NCBI RefSeq assembly: GCF_001942335.1
Contig: NZ_MKKH01000001.1
Span: 1 to 64,000 of the forward strand
Direction of reading: 5' to 3'
Length of the DNA stretch: 64,000 bases
DNA from: Cellulosimicrobium sp. CUA-896
GTDB taxonomy: Bacteria; Actinomycetota; Actinomycetes; Actinomycetales; Cellulomonadaceae
Both the position numbers and the translations under genes were made by a program. Positions 40,201-51,331 of this stretch are shown here, piece after piece; within the stretch, counting starts at the first letter, position 1, and every line of letters starts with the position of its first letter. The notes below the pieces were generated by a model that saw only the letters and a list, made by a program, of their open reading frames with translations, had not been told where the DNA came from and did no database searches.

Positions 40201-41395
40201 CCGCTGCCGTGCCGCCGGCCGGGCGTCCGCGGTCCTCGAACCTCCCGACGAGACGCGTGACGCCCACGAGGACGAGGGCGAACGCCCCGAACCACAGCGG
40301 CCTGCTCGCCCACCAGTCGGCGCCGCCCGGTGCGGGCAGACGCGACCCGAGCCCGACCAGCACGAACGCGACGACCGCGATCATCGCGGTCACGTGCCAC
40401 AGGTAGACCGTCATCGAGCGGGCGGCGAGCGCGGCGACGACGCGTCGGCCGCGGCCGACGGCCCACCGGGCGAGGACGTCGCGCACGGCGAGGGCGAGGG
40501 CGACGAGCGCGACCGCGTGCAGCAGGACCGGCGCCGTGGGCGGGCCGAGGTTCGACAGCTCCTCCCCCGGCATACCGACGAGCGAGACCGGGTACGGGCC
40601 GACGGCGACGAGCAGCGCCGCGAGCGCGAGGGCGGCCGCACCGGACGCGAGGAGCACGCCGCGCGGCGGGAGCACCGCGACGGGGACGACGCGCCCGCGC
40701 CGCACCACCCGCAGCCCGGACCGCGCGTCGGCGTACAGGACGCCGACCGCGTGCGGGACCGCCCAGACGAGCACGACGTCGACGACCGCGAGCGTATCGA
40801 CGCCCGCCCCGAACCGCAGCGCCTCGATCGTCAGCGGGACGGCCGCGAGCGCCGCGAGCGTCCACCACCCGCACGCGTGCAGGGCACGCCGGAGCAGCGG
40901 GGTGAGGCCGACGAGGACCAGGTGGACCACGAGGAACCACAGCAGCTGCGGCGCCAGCCGCGCGAGGGTCCACGCGACGTCGTCCGGCAGGGGCGACGCG
41001 AGCAGGACGGCCACGACCGCGGCCCACACGCCCACCAGTGCGGCCACCGGGCGCAGGAGGCGCGGAAGGCGCCGGGCCACCAGGTGCCACCCGCCGGACC
41101 GTGACGACGCCGCGGCGTCGGGCACGCCCTGGAGGCCGTACCCGGCGGAGGCGCCGGCGGCGAAGAACAGGAGCGCGAGGACCTGGAGCGCCCACGTCGC
41201 GACCCAGCCGTGCCCGTGCGCGAGCGCGTTGCCGATCTCGAGGTGGTGCCCGTCCCACGACGCGTCGGCCATGAGCCAGTGCACCGTGACGACGCACAGC
41301 GTCGCGACGGCGCGCACGGCGTCGACGAACGCGTCGCGCGGCGGCCTCGTGGAGCGGGCGGTCGCTGTCGGGGGTGGGTCGAGCACGGCGGCCAC
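40112..41395 (-). CDS. Acyltransferase-3-like multi-pass membrane protein
   Basis: 427 residues with about ten transmembrane helices. The N-terminal motif RDAFVDAVRAVATLCVVTVHWLM carries the Asp-Arg and His typical of acyltransferase family 3, which acylates surface polysaccharides or lipids. Later parts include SMTVYLWHVTAMIAVVAFVL. The Arg-rich tail (ARPARPRGRAHAAR) reads into the RDD gene on the other strand. GTG 41395 is preferred over ATG 41455 because GAGGAG lies 5 nt upstream. Confidence 0.8.
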   Translation of the reverse strand: MAAVLDPPPTATARSTRPPRDAFVDAVRAVATLCVVTVHWLMADASWDGHHLEIGNALAHGHGWVATWALQVLALLFFAAGASAGYGLQGVPDAAASSRSGGWHLVARRLPRLLRPVAALVGVWAAVVAVLLASPLPDDVAWTLARLAPQLLWFLVVHLVLVGLTPLLRRALHACGWWTLAALAAVPLTIEALRFGAGVDTLAVVDVVLVWAVPHAVGVLYADARSGLRVVRRGRVVPVAVLPPRGVLLASGAAALALAALLVAVGPYPVSLVGMPGEELSNLGPPTAPVLLHAVALVALALAVRDVLARWAVGRGRRVVAALAARSMTVYLWHVTAMIAVVAFVLVGLGSRLPAPGGADWWASRPLWFGAFALVLVGVTRLVGRFEDRGRPAGGTAAVSARGRAPSTAGGAGARPARPRGRAHAAR

Positions 41396-41460
41396 GGGCG
41401 CTCCTCGGTCGGTGGGAGCCGGGAGGCGACCCGGCTCCCACCAGTCTCGAAACATCCCGT

Positions 41461-41496
41461 TCGCCCCGGTACGGGAGCGTCCCCCGAGCGGGGCGA
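41461..41496 (-). terminator. Possible terminator after the NarL-type regulator
   Basis: TCGCCCCG (41461-41468) / CGGGGCGA (41489-41496), 8-bp stem with a 20-nt loop, 17 nt beyond the regulator stop codon. Confidence 0.45.
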
Positions 41497-41512
41497 GGCC
41501 AGCCGCCCGGCG

Positions 41513-42223
41513 TCACTGGGGCGTTCCCCCGTCCGCGGGGCGGACCGCCGTCGGGCCGTGCCGTTCAGGCTGGAGGTAGCGCAGCACGGCGAGCACGCGA
41601 CGGTGGTCGCCGGAGTCGGGCGGAAGCCCGAGCTTGTTGAAGATCGACGTGACGTTCTTCTCCACGGCGCCGTAGGAGAGGAAGAGGGTCTCGGCGATGC
41701 CAGAGTTCGACCGGCCCTGCGCCATGAGCTCGAGGACCTCGGTCTCGCGGGGCGTCAGGCGCGCGAGGCCGTCGTCGGCGCGCGAGGCGCCCATGAGCTG
41801 GCCGACGACCTCGGGGTCGAGCACGGTCTGGCCGGCGGCGATGCGGGTCAGCGCGTCCAGGAACTCGCCGACGTCGGCCACCCGGTCCTTGAGCAGGTAG
41901 CCCACGCCGCGCGCGCCACCCGTGAGCAGCTCGCTCGCGAACCGCGTCTCGACGTACTGCGAGAAGAGCAGGACGCCGAGGTCGGGGTGCGCGGCGCGCA
42001 GCGCGAGGGCGGCCCGCAGGCCCTCGTCGGTGAACGTGGGCGGCATCCGGACGTCGAGGACCGCGACGTCGGGCAGCGCGCCCTCGGGCGCGAGGCCGGC
42101 GACCGCGGCGACCAGGGCGTCGCCGTCACCCACCGCGGCCACGACCTCGTGCCCGCGTCGCGTGACGAGCGCGACCAGGCCGTCGCGCAGGATGGCCGAG
42201 TCCTCGGCGACGACGAGGCGCAC
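41513..42223 (-). CDS. NarL/LuxR-family response regulator
   Basis: 236 residues. The receiver domain has acidic VVAEDSAILRDGL, phospho-acceptor Asp57 (VAVLDVRMPP) and GYLLKDRVADV. The C-terminal LuxR helix-turn-helix is LTPRETEVLELMAQGRSNSG, IAETLFLSYGAVEKNVTSIF. GTG 42223 begins the conserved RLVVAEDS. It forms a two-component system with the histidine kinase upstream on the same strand (98-bp gap). The target genes are unknown. Confidence 0.93.
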   Translation of the reverse strand: MRLVVAEDSAILRDGLVALVTRRGHEVVAAVGDGDALVAAVAGLAPEGALPDVAVLDVRMPPTFTDEGLRAALALRAAHPDLGVLLFSQYVETRFASELLTGGARGVGYLLKDRVADVGEFLDALTRIAAGQTVLDPEVVGQLMGASRADDGLARLTPRETEVLELMAQGRSNSGIAETLFLSYGAVEKNVTSIFNKLGLPPDSGDHRRVLAVLRYLQPERHGPTAVRPADGGTPQ

Positions 42224-42321
42224 GCGGTCTCCTTCAGGGGGTGCTGGTCACGGTGGTCGAGCGGTGCCCGAGCGGCGCTCGAGCGCGTCGGGGCGTGGCG
42301 CGCGTCATCGTCGCACGCGCG

Positions 42322-43817
42322 TCAGACGCGGGCCAGGAGGGTCACGGTGACGACCGTCGGCCCACCGACGGGGCTGAGGAGCTCGAACGTCCCGTCGACC
42401 GACCGGACGCGCTCCGCGAGCCCCGCGAGGCCCGAGCGGTGCCCGTCCGGGCCGGGCCGCACGACGCGTGCACCGCCCTGGCCGTCGTCGCGCACGCGCA
42501 GGCGTACCCGGTCCCCCCGGGACCCGCGGCCGGCGCCGGCGCGCTGCCGCTCGACGAGGACGTAGACCCCGGTCGCGCGCGCGTGCTTGACCGCGTTGGT
42601 CACGAGCTCGGCGACGCAGAAGTACGCGATGGACTCGACCGCCGGGGCGAGGCGCCCCGAGGACTCGACCGCGGGATCGACGTCGACGGTCACGGGCAGG
42701 GGCGAGCGCGCCGCGAGCGTCTCGAGCGCGACGGCGAGCCCGTTGTCGAGCGCCGGCGGGTGGATGCCGCGCGCGAGCTCGCGCAGCTCGACGAGCGCCT
42801 CCTTCGTCGACGCGTGCGCCGTGTCGACGAGCGCGAGCGCGTCCGCCGGGTCGTCACCCGCGGCGAGCTGCTCCTTCGCCTCCCCCAGCTGCATGGCGAC
42901 GGCCACGAGGCGCGCCTGCGTCCCGTCGTGCAGGTCGCGCTCGATGCGGCGCAGCGTGGCGTCCGCGTCCTCGACGGTCCGCCCGCGGGACTCCTCGAGG
43001 TCGGCGACGCGCAGGCTCGTGAGCGTCGGGGCGAGCAGCGCGACGGTGAGCACGCGGAACAGGGTCGCGAACCCGCGCGTCACGTGCGGCCACACCCACA
43101 GGAACAGCGCGCCGACGAGCACGAGGCCGAGCTGTCGCACCGGGGTGTCGACGTACCAGTCGACGCCGAGCTGGCGCCGCGGTGCCACGTGCCGTCGCCA
43201 GCCTGCTGCGCCGGGAGCCAGCGCGACCAGACCCAGTGCGTCATCCCGCCCAGCCCGACCGCCAGGAGCACCGTGCTCACCACGGCCGCCGCGATCGCGA
43301 GGGGGAAGGTGACGAGCAGGAAGGCGAGGGCGCGCCAGCCGGTCCCGTCCGCGAGACCGGACCACAGCGTGCGCCAGAACCCGCGAGGCCGGACGTACGG
43401 CGCCGGGGCCGTGACGTCCACGCTGAGCATCGTCCGCGCCATCGACCGGTACATCGCACCCCAGCCGCGCCCGCCGAGCACGAGCGCGGAGGACACGACC
43501 AGCCCGACGACCGTGGCGAGGATCCCGCCGGTGAACGACACGGTGAAGACCGTGTACGTGAAGCCGAACGGCGCGAGCACCAGCGCGAGCCAGAGGAAGC
43601 CGAACTCGCGCCACGTGACGCCCGCGAACGGGGCCCGCGCGAACGGCACCGGCGCCCGGTGCACGGCGAACCGCGGGTCCGTCCGCGTCCCGGGCGCGCC
43701 CGCCCCCGCGAGCTCGGGCACGGTCCGGCCCGGGCCGCCGTCGGCGGTGCGCGGGCCCGACGGCGTGGTGCCGTCCGGGTCGGCGACGCTCGGCTGGTCA
43801 GGAGTCACGGCAGTCAT
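42322..43817 (-). CDS. NarX/DesK-type sensor histidine kinase, one frameshift
   Basis: About 498 residues. A Pro/Gly-rich N-terminus and two hydrophobic pairs ([50 protein letters not shown]) form the membrane sensor domain. The HisKA_3 motif is [20 protein letters not shown] with its phospho-acceptor His; the ATPase region is [17 protein letters not shown] and [14 protein letters not shown]. One base is lost near 43188 (GDGTW / [12 protein letters not shown]). It pairs with the NarL-type regulator downstream. Confidence 0.9.
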
Positions 43818-43868
43818 GGTGCCAGTGTCCTGACGCGCGGACCGGCGGCGCCAGGGTGCCTGCCGCCG

Positions 43869-43898
43869 GGCCGCACGGGGGACGTCCCCCGTGCGGCC
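43869..43898 (-). terminator. Terminator of ahcY
   Basis: Perfect 15-bp palindrome: 43869-43883 pairs with 43884-43898 (arm GGCCGCACGGGGGAC), starting 17 nt after the ahcY stop codon. Confidence 0.75.
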
Positions 43899-43914
43899 GC
43901 GGCGGCGCACGGAC

Positions 43915-45501
<1,587 letters not shown>

Positions 45502-46032
45502 GGGTCCTCCTGTGCTGGGTGCTCACGGTTGCTGCGCTGGGGGCTCCCGTCCGCGCCGTCGTCCGCGTGTGCCGGCCGACCCTCCCAGGGTACCGAGCGG
45601 CCCGTGGCGGCCCCGATACCGGTCCGGGTGAGGACGAGGTGACGTCGATCTCGCGAGTGCGCGCAGTAACACGATTCCTTGACCCGATCAATGTCACGAA
45701 GCCGTAACGATCGCCTATCCGCCGTGACGCTTGCGGTTTCAACGATCCTGGGTCAAGGATCGTCCTGGAATCGGCCCTCAGCGCGGGGTCCTCGGTAGAA
45801 ATTTCCCCTCGTTTGCTGCAAGGTGCTGGGCGAACCGATGGAGATCGGATCAGTGTGAGGTCCCGCCGGCGCCCGACCCGGGTGCCCGCCGGACGAGCAG
45901 CCCCCGAGGCCGCCGTCCCCGCGCCGCAGGACCTCGGCCTCACCGCCGTCGACGGCCCCCGGACCGGGGTGGCGTCTGCCCGTACGGCGGTGTGCCGCTG
46001 GTCCACGGACGGAAGGTGGCGACACCCACCGC
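45502..46032. promoter_or_regulatory. Divergent control region between ahcY and the glycine betaine transporter
   Basis: 531 bp without a gene. It contains a 9-bp inverted repeat CCTTGACCC (45677-45685) / GGGTCAAGG (45750-45758), a perfect dyad ACGATCCT (45742-45749) / AGGATCGT (45756-45763), and an AT-rich stretch (CGTAACGATCGCCTATC, 45703-45719; GTAGAAATTT near 45795). A TTGACC at 45679-45684 is -35-like but no -10 at standard spacing was found. The osmotic-stress transporter and ahcY promoters must lie here. Confidence 0.55.
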
Positions 46033-47392
46033 ATGACTGCACTCAGTACATCCCGCCGGCGGACGCCGCCGGCCCCGCCGGCGTCGACGACGCCGGCCGG
46101 ACCGAGCGCGGGACCGCGCTCTCGGTCCGCGACGTCTACAAGGTCTTCGGCCGCAAGCCGCTCGACGCGGTCCGGCGCCTCGAGCAGGGTGCCTCCCGCG
46201 ACGACGTGAAGCAGCTCGGCACCGCCGCGGTGATCGACGCGAGCTTCGACGTGAAGCAGGGCGAGATCTTCGTCGTCATGGGCCTGTCGGGCTCCGGCAA
46301 GTCGACGCTCATCCGCATGCTCAACGGCCTGTGGAAGCCGACGTCGGGGCACGTCATGCTCGGCGACGCCGACCTCGCGGCCGTCGACGCCAAGGAGCTC
46401 CGCGAGCTGCGGCGCCAGCGCGTGAGCATGGTGTTCCAGCACTTCGCGCTCCTGCCGCACCGCACGGTTCGCGACAACGCCGCGTACCCGCTGGAGATCC
46501 AGGGCGTCGGCAAGGCCGAGCGCCGCGAGAAGGCGCAGCGCGCCCTCGAGCTCGTCGGCCTCGGCGGCTGGGAGGACTCCCTGCCGTCGCAGCTGTCCGG
46601 CGGCATGCGCCAGCGCGTGGGCCTCGCCCGTGCGCTCGCCGCCGACACCGACGTGCTGCTCATGGACGAGGCGTTCAGCGCGCTCGACCCGCTGATCCGC
46701 CGCGAGATGCAGGAGCAGCTCCTCGAGCTCCAGCAGACGCTCGGCAAGACGATCGTCTTCATCACGCACGACCTCAACGAGGCGATGCACCTCGGCGACC
46801 GCATCGCCGTGATGCGCGACGGCCGCATCGTGCAGATCGGCACCGCCGAGCAGATCCTCTCGGACCCCGCGAACGACTACGCCGCCCAGTTCGTGGCCGA
46901 CGTCGACCGCACGCGCGTCCTGACCGCCTCGTCGGTCATGGTCCGCCCTGCGGTCGTCGTGCCGATGGGCGGCGGTCCGCGCCAGGCCAGCCGCACCATG
47001 CGCGAGGCGCAGGTGTCGGCGCGTACGTCGTCGACCGCCAGCGGCGCCTCCAGGGCGTCGTGCGGGACGACGACGCCGTCGCGGCGATCAAGGCCGGCAA
47101 GGAGTCGCTCGAGGGGATCGTGCGCGACGGCGTCACGCCCGTCTCGCCCGAGACGCCCCTCGCCGAGATCTTCGCGCCCGCCGCGGAGTCGCCCCTGCCC
47201 GTGGCCGTGACCGACGAGGAGGGTCGTCTCGTCGGCGTCGTGCCCCGCGTCACGCTCCTCGAGGCCATGGTGCCCGGCGACCAGCCCCGCACCGGCGAGA
47301 TCGACCTGTCGACGACCGGCACCTCGACCGGCACCGCGGACGGGGCCGCCGCCGACCACGACGGCACGACGACCGAGGGAGGTGCGGCATGA
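46033..47392 (+). CDS. Glycine betaine/proline ABC transporter ATP-binding protein, two frameshifts
   Basis: ATPase of a ProU/OpuA-type osmoprotectant importer. Conserved parts: LSVRDVYKVFGRKPLDAVRR, Walker A VVMGLSGSGKSTLIRMLNGL, Q-loop VFQHFALLPHRTV, signature LPSQLSGGMRQRVGLARALA, Walker B VLLMDEAFSALDPLIR, H-loop ITHDLNEAM. The C-terminal regulatory region is CBS-like (VVDRQRRLQGVVRDDDAVAA; VAVTDEEGRLVGVVPRVTLL). One base is lost near 46050, just after MTALSTS, and one near 47013. Length about 453. It overlaps the permease start by 4 nt. Confidence 0.92.
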
Positions 47393-48258
47393 CCGACACC
47401 CTCGTCCCCCGTATCCCCCTCGGCCAGTGGGTCGAGGCGTTCATCGACTGGATGACCGCGACCTTCCGGGTTGTGTTCGACCTCATCAAGGACGTCCTCG
47501 GCGGCGTCTACGAGTTCCTCGAGACGATCCTCACCAGCCCGCCCTTCTGGGTCGTCGCGATCGTGCTCGCCGCGCTCGCGCTCCTGGCCAAGGGCTGGAA
47601 GCTCGCCGTCGGGTCGCTCGCCGGGTTCGTCGTCATCGCCGGCGTCAACATGTGGGGCGCCGCGATGGAGACCCTCGCGCTGGTGCTCGTCGCCACCCTC
47701 ATCGCCCTCGCGATCGCGATCCCGCTCGGCATCTGGGCCGCCCGGAACGACAACGTGTCGCGGGTCGTGCGCCCGGTCCTCGACTTCATGCAGACCATGC
47801 CGGCGTTCGTCTACCTCATCCCCACGGTCGTCATCTTCCTCACCGGACCGGTGCCCGGGATCATCGCGACCATCGTGTTCGCGCTCGCCCCCGGCGTGCG
47901 GTTCACCGAGCTCGGCATCCGCCAGGTCGACAAGGAGGTGGTCGAGGCCGGCAAGGCGTTCGGCTCCACGCCAGGTCGCATCCTCCGGCAGATCCAGCTC
48001 CCCCTCGCGCTGCCGACGATCATGGCGGGCGTCAACCAGGTCATCATGCTCGCGCTGTCGATGGTCGTGCTCGCCGGGCTCGTCGGCTCCGGCGGTCTCG
48101 GTGAGGACGTCGTCGCCGCCCTCCAGCGCGTGGACGTCGCCCTCGGCTTCGAGGCCGGCATCGCGGTCGTCATCCTCGCGATGTTCCTCGACCGCGTGAC
48201 CTCGGCGCTCGGCGAGCGCGCCCCCGTCTCCCGGGCCCTCGCCGCCACGCGCGGCTGA
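47389..48258 (+). CDS. Glycine betaine ABC transporter permease
   Basis: 289-residue ProW/OpuAB permease with about six membrane helices (FWVVAIVLAALALLAKGW; METLALVLVATLIALAIAIP; TVVIFLTGPVPGIIATIVFA). The EAA-type loop that docks the ATPase is GIRQVDKEVVEAGKAFGSTP. The ATG overlaps the ATPase stop (ATGA). The reading frame is intact. It is followed, after 110 bp, by the substrate-binding lipoprotein. Confidence 0.95.
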   Translation: MTDTLVPRIPLGQWVEAFIDWMTATFRVVFDLIKDVLGGVYEFLETILTSPPFWVVAIVLAALALLAKGWKLAVGSLAGFVVIAGVNMWGAAMETLALVLVATLIALAIAIPLGIWAARNDNVSRVVRPVLDFMQTMPAFVYLIPTVVIFLTGPVPGIIATIVFALAPGVRFTELGIRQVDKEVVEAGKAFGSTPGRILRQIQLPLALPTIMAGVNQVIMLALSMVVLAGLVGSGGLGEDVVAALQRVDVALGFEAGIAVVILAMFLDRVTSALGERAPVSRALAATRG

Positions 48259-48368
48259 GCTCGGCACGCACCGCTGAACGGACGGGCCACCGCGCCCGAC
48301 ACCCCGCCCGGCGCACCGCCACCGGGCACCACCCACCGGGCCCGCCCCCGGGCCCCAGGAAGGAACCC

Positions 48369-49325
48369 ATGATCCCCGCACGCACCACCGCCCGCACCAC
48401 CCGCACGCGCCGCGGCGCCGTCGTGGCGGCCTTGCTCGCCCTCGGGCTCGGCCTGAGCGCCTGCGCCTCCGACACCGACACCGGCGAGACGGAGACCGGC
48501 GACGAGTCGGCCGCCGCGTCCGAGGACGAGACCGAGGTCTCGATCGGCATCCCGTCCGGCTGGGACGAGGGCATCGCCGTCTCCCACCTGTGGACCGCCA
48601 TCCTGGAGGACGAGGGCTACACGGTCGACTCGCAGACGGCCGACGTCGGCGTGATCTACACCGGCCTCGCCGGCGGCGACTTCGACGTCACCTTCGACGT
48701 CTGGCTGCCCTACACCCACGCCTCCTACCTCGAGGAGTACGGCGAGGAGGTCACCGACCTCGGCCACTGGTACGACGACGCCAAGCTCACCATCGCGGTG
48801 AACGAGGACTCCCCCGCCCAGTCGCTCGAGGACCTCGCCGGGATGGCCGACGAGTACGGCAACAAGCTCGTCGGCATCGAGGCCGGTGCCGGCCTGACCC
48901 AGATCACCCAGGACGAGGTCATCCCGACCTACGGCCTGGAGGGCATGGACTACTCGATCTCCTCGACGCCCGCGATGCTCGCCGAGCTCAAGGGCGCGAC
49001 CGACGCCGGCGAGAACGTCGCCGTGACGCTGTGGCGCCCGCACTGGGCCTACGACGAGTTCCCGATCCGCGACCTCGAGGACCCCGAGGGCGCGCTCGGC
49101 GACGCCGAGGAGATCCACGTCTGGGGCACGTCCGACTTCGAGGAGCGCTACCCGACGCTGACGAAGCTCATCGGCGCGTTCGAGCTGGACGACGAGCAGC
49201 TGTTCTCGCTCGAGAACATGATGTTCAACTCCGACGAGTACGCGGACGAGCAGGCCGCCGTGGACGCCTGGCTCGAGGAGAACCCGACGTTCGTCGACGA
49301 CCTCAAGGAGGCCGCGGGCGTCTGA
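48369..49325 (+). CDS. Glycine betaine-binding lipoprotein
   Basis: 318-residue OpuAC/ProX-type receptor. The signal peptide ends in lipobox LSAC (Cys at about residue 32), so the protein is anchored to the outer membrane face. An acidic linker (TDTGETETGDES) leads to the binding domain: VSIGIPSGWDEGIAVSHLWT, FDVTFDVWLPYTHASYLEEY, VAVTLWRPHWAYDEF, with the Trp residues expected to cage the trimethylammonium group. GGAAGGAAC precedes the ATG. Third gene of the transporter operon. Confidence 0.94.
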   Translation: MIPARTTARTTRTRRGAVVAALLALGLGLSACASDTDTGETETGDESAAASEDETEVSIGIPSGWDEGIAVSHLWTAILEDEGYTVDSQTADVGVIYTGLAGGDFDVTFDVWLPYTHASYLEEYGEEVTDLGHWYDDAKLTIAVNEDSPAQSLEDLAGMADEYGNKLVGIEAGAGLTQITQDEVIPTYGLEGMDYSISSTPAMLAELKGATDAGENVAVTLWRPHWAYDEFPIRDLEDPEGALGDAEEIHVWGTSDFEERYPTLTKLIGAFELDDEQLFSLENMMFNSDEYADEQAAVDAWLEENPTFVDDLKEAAGV

Positions 49326-49421
49326 CCCGCGAGCGGCGGCGCCCGGTCCGGCGTGCCGCTCGTGCGGCTGCGGTCCATCGGTTCGCCGCAGCCACCAGGG
49401 CACCGCACGGTGCCCGACGGC

Positions 49422-49452
49422 GAAGGCCGGCTCCCCGCGGGGAGCGGCCTTC
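49422..49452 (+). terminator. Terminator of the betaine transporter operon
   Basis: GAAGGCC-G-GCTCCCC (49422-49436) pairs with GGGGAGC-GGCCTTC (49439-49452); 14-bp stem with one bulged G, 97 nt after the last stop. A 14-bp direct repeat CGGTTCGTGCGTGC follows at about 49460-49490. Confidence 0.75.
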
Positions 49453-49529
49453 GTCCGTTCCGGTTCGTGCGTGCCGGTTCGTGCGTGCCGAGGACGGGCG
49501 CCCAGGGCCACGCCGACGCGCCGGACCCC

Positions 49530-49718
49530 TCAGAGCGGGCGCGCGTCGTCCTCCAGGAGGACGGGGATGCCGTCGCGCACCGGGTACGCGAGCGGGCGGC
49601 CCGGGTCGGTCGAGTGCAGCTCGGGCGCGCCGTCCGGTCCCGTGCCGTCGACGAGCGTCGCGCCCGTGACGGGGCAGCGCAACGCCTCGCGCACCCAGGG
49701 GTCGATCTGCAGGCTCAT
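49530..49718 (-). CDS. Trm112 family protein
   Basis: 62 residues: PWVREALRCPVTGATLVDGT, then PELHSTDPGRPLAYPVRDGI, PVLLEDDARPL. This matches the small Trm112/YcaR family (the GIPVLL ending is typical). In eukaryotes Trm112 activates methyltransferases; bacterial roles are largely unknown. Only one Cys is present, so zinc binding as in yeast Trm112 is unlikely. The ATG overlaps the manB stop by 4 nt (ATGA), so it is translated with manB. Confidence 0.85.
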   Translation of the reverse strand: MSLQIDPWVREALRCPVTGATLVDGTGPDGAPELHSTDPGRPLAYPVRDGIPVLLEDDARPL

Positions 49719-51190
49719 GCTCGCTCCTCGGTCGGGGTGGATGTCCCGCGCACGAGCGACAGGACGTCGTCGCGCACCTTCTCCATGATGTCCTGGTCCG
49801 CGGCCTCGACGTTGAGCCGCAGCAGCGGCTCGGTGTTGGACGCGCGCAGGTTGAACCACCACTGCGGGTGGGAGGCCCAGTGCGAGACCGTCAGCCCGTC
49901 GAGCTCGTCCACCTCGACCGGTCCCGCGCCCTGCTGGGTCACGTATGCCTCGACCACACGCGCGCGGGCGGCGGGGACGTCGGCCACCGTCGAGTTGATC
50001 TCGCCGGACGCCACGTACGGCTCGTACATCTCCGCCACGGCCGACAGCGGGTGCGGCTGCGTGCCGAGCGCCGCGAGCACGTGCATCGCGGCGAGCATGC
50101 CCGTGTCGGCGAAGAAGAAGTCACGGAAGTAGTAGTGGGCGCTGTGCTCGCCCCCGAACACGGCGTCGTGCTCCGCCATCTGCGCCTTGATGAACGAGTG
50201 CCCCACGCGCGTGCGCACGGTGCGCGCACCGGCGGCGTCGAGGAAGTCGGGGACCGCGCGCGACGTGATGAGGTTGTGGATGACGACGGGTGCCCCGGCA
50301 CCCTCCTTCTCCAGCTCCTTGCCGACCTCGCGCAGCCCCACCAGGGCGGTGATCGCCGACGGCGACACCGGGTCGCCGTGCTCGTCGACGACGAAGCAGC
50401 GGTCGGCGTCGCCGTCGAACGCGAGGCCGAGATCGGCGTCGTGCTCGACGACCGCCGCCTGCAGGTCGCGCAGGTTCTCCGGGTCGAGCGGGTTCGCCTC
50501 GTGGTTCGGGAACGTGCCGTCGAGCTCGAAGTACAGCGGCACGACGTCGAGCGGCAGCGCGGGCAGCCCCGCGCCCGTGCCGAGCACCGCCGGGACGGTG
50601 TGCCCGCCCATGCCGTTGCCGGCGTCGACCACGACCTTGAGCGGACGGATGCCGGACAGGTCCACGAGGGCGCGCAGGAACGCCGCGTAGTCGGCGAGCA
50701 TGTCGTGGTCGCGGACTGCTCCGGGGCTGTCGGTGGCGGCGGGCAGGCCGTCGTCGAGGAACTGCTCGGCGAGACGACGGACCTCGGCCAGCCCCGAGTC
50801 CTGGCCCACCGGGCGCGCACCCGCACGGCACAGCTTGATGCCGTTGTACGCGGCCGGGTTGTGGCTCGCCGTGAACATCGCGCCCGGCACGCCCAGCACG
50901 CCCGACGCGTGGTACAGCCCGTCCGTCGAGCAGAGCCCGATGCGCGTCAGGTCCACGCCCGCGTCCGTGAGGCCCGCGGCGAACGCGTCGACCAGCGCCG
51001 GGCCCGAGTCGCGCATGTCGTGCCCGACGACGGCGCGCGGTCGCGCGGGCGCGTCACCCGTCGGTGCCTCGGGGAGCACGACGGCGTGCGCGAACGCCGC
51101 GCCGATGGCCCGCGCCACCTCCGGGTTCAGCTGGTCCGGGACCGTGCCGCGGACGTCGTACGCCTTGATGAGGTGGGAGAGGTCGCTCAC
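49715..51190 (-). CDS. manB: Phosphomannomutase/phosphoglucomutase
   Basis: 491-residue alpha-D-phosphohexomutase that interconverts the 6- and 1-phosphates of mannose or glucose, feeding GDP-mannose or wall-sugar synthesis. The phosphoserine is Ser109 in FTASHNPAAYNGIKL; the metal loop is LAFDGDADRCFVV; sugar-binding GGEHSAHYYFRDF; phosphate-binding FNLRASNTEPLLRLNVEA. The frame is intact. GTG 51190 is supported by a -10 box 6 nt upstream. Its pairing with Trm112 and the nearby DUF3499 and whiB genes is the actinobacterial norm. Confidence 0.94.
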   Translation of the reverse strand: MSDLSHLIKAYDVRGTVPDQLNPEVARAIGAAFAHAVVLPEAPTGDAPARPRAVVGHDMRDSGPALVDAFAAGLTDAGVDLTRIGLCSTDGLYHASGVLGVPGAMFTASHNPAAYNGIKLCRAGARPVGQDSGLAEVRRLAEQFLDDGLPAATDSPGAVRDHDMLADYAAFLRALVDLSGIRPLKVVVDAGNGMGGHTVPAVLGTGAGLPALPLDVVPLYFELDGTFPNHEANPLDPENLRDLQAAVVEHDADLGLAFDGDADRCFVVDEHGDPVSPSAITALVGLREVGKELEKEGAGAPVVIHNLITSRAVPDFLDAAGARTVRTRVGHSFIKAQMAEHDAVFGGEHSAHYYFRDFFFADTGMLAAMHVLAALGTQPHPLSAVAEMYEPYVASGEINSTVADVPAARARVVEAYVTQQGAGPVEVDELDGLTVSHWASHPQWWFNLRASNTEPLLRLNVEAADQDIMEKVRDDVLSLVRGTSTPTEERA

Positions 51191-51196
51191 CCGGTC

Positions 51197-51202
51197 AGAC
51201 TA
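51197..51202 (-). promoter_or_regulatory. -10 box, manB
   Basis: Minus-strand TAGTCT ends 6 nt before the manB GTG; leaderless arrangement. Confidence 0.5.
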
Positions 51203-51331
51203 CCGACCCGCCGCAGACACACCGCCGACGACGGGTCCTCGACACACCGCTCGAGGAGACAGGCTCCTCGAACGACGGAGTGCATAGTTCCCGTAGCCCT
51301 ACCGACCCGACCTGCCCTGGAGCTGACAAAG

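Noticed and set aside
45502-45640. Possible SAH riboswitch in front of ahcY (CAGCGCAGCAACCGTGAGC on the minus strand)
   Set aside because: The conserved core and pairing of the SAH riboswitch could not be traced; only short similarity was seen.
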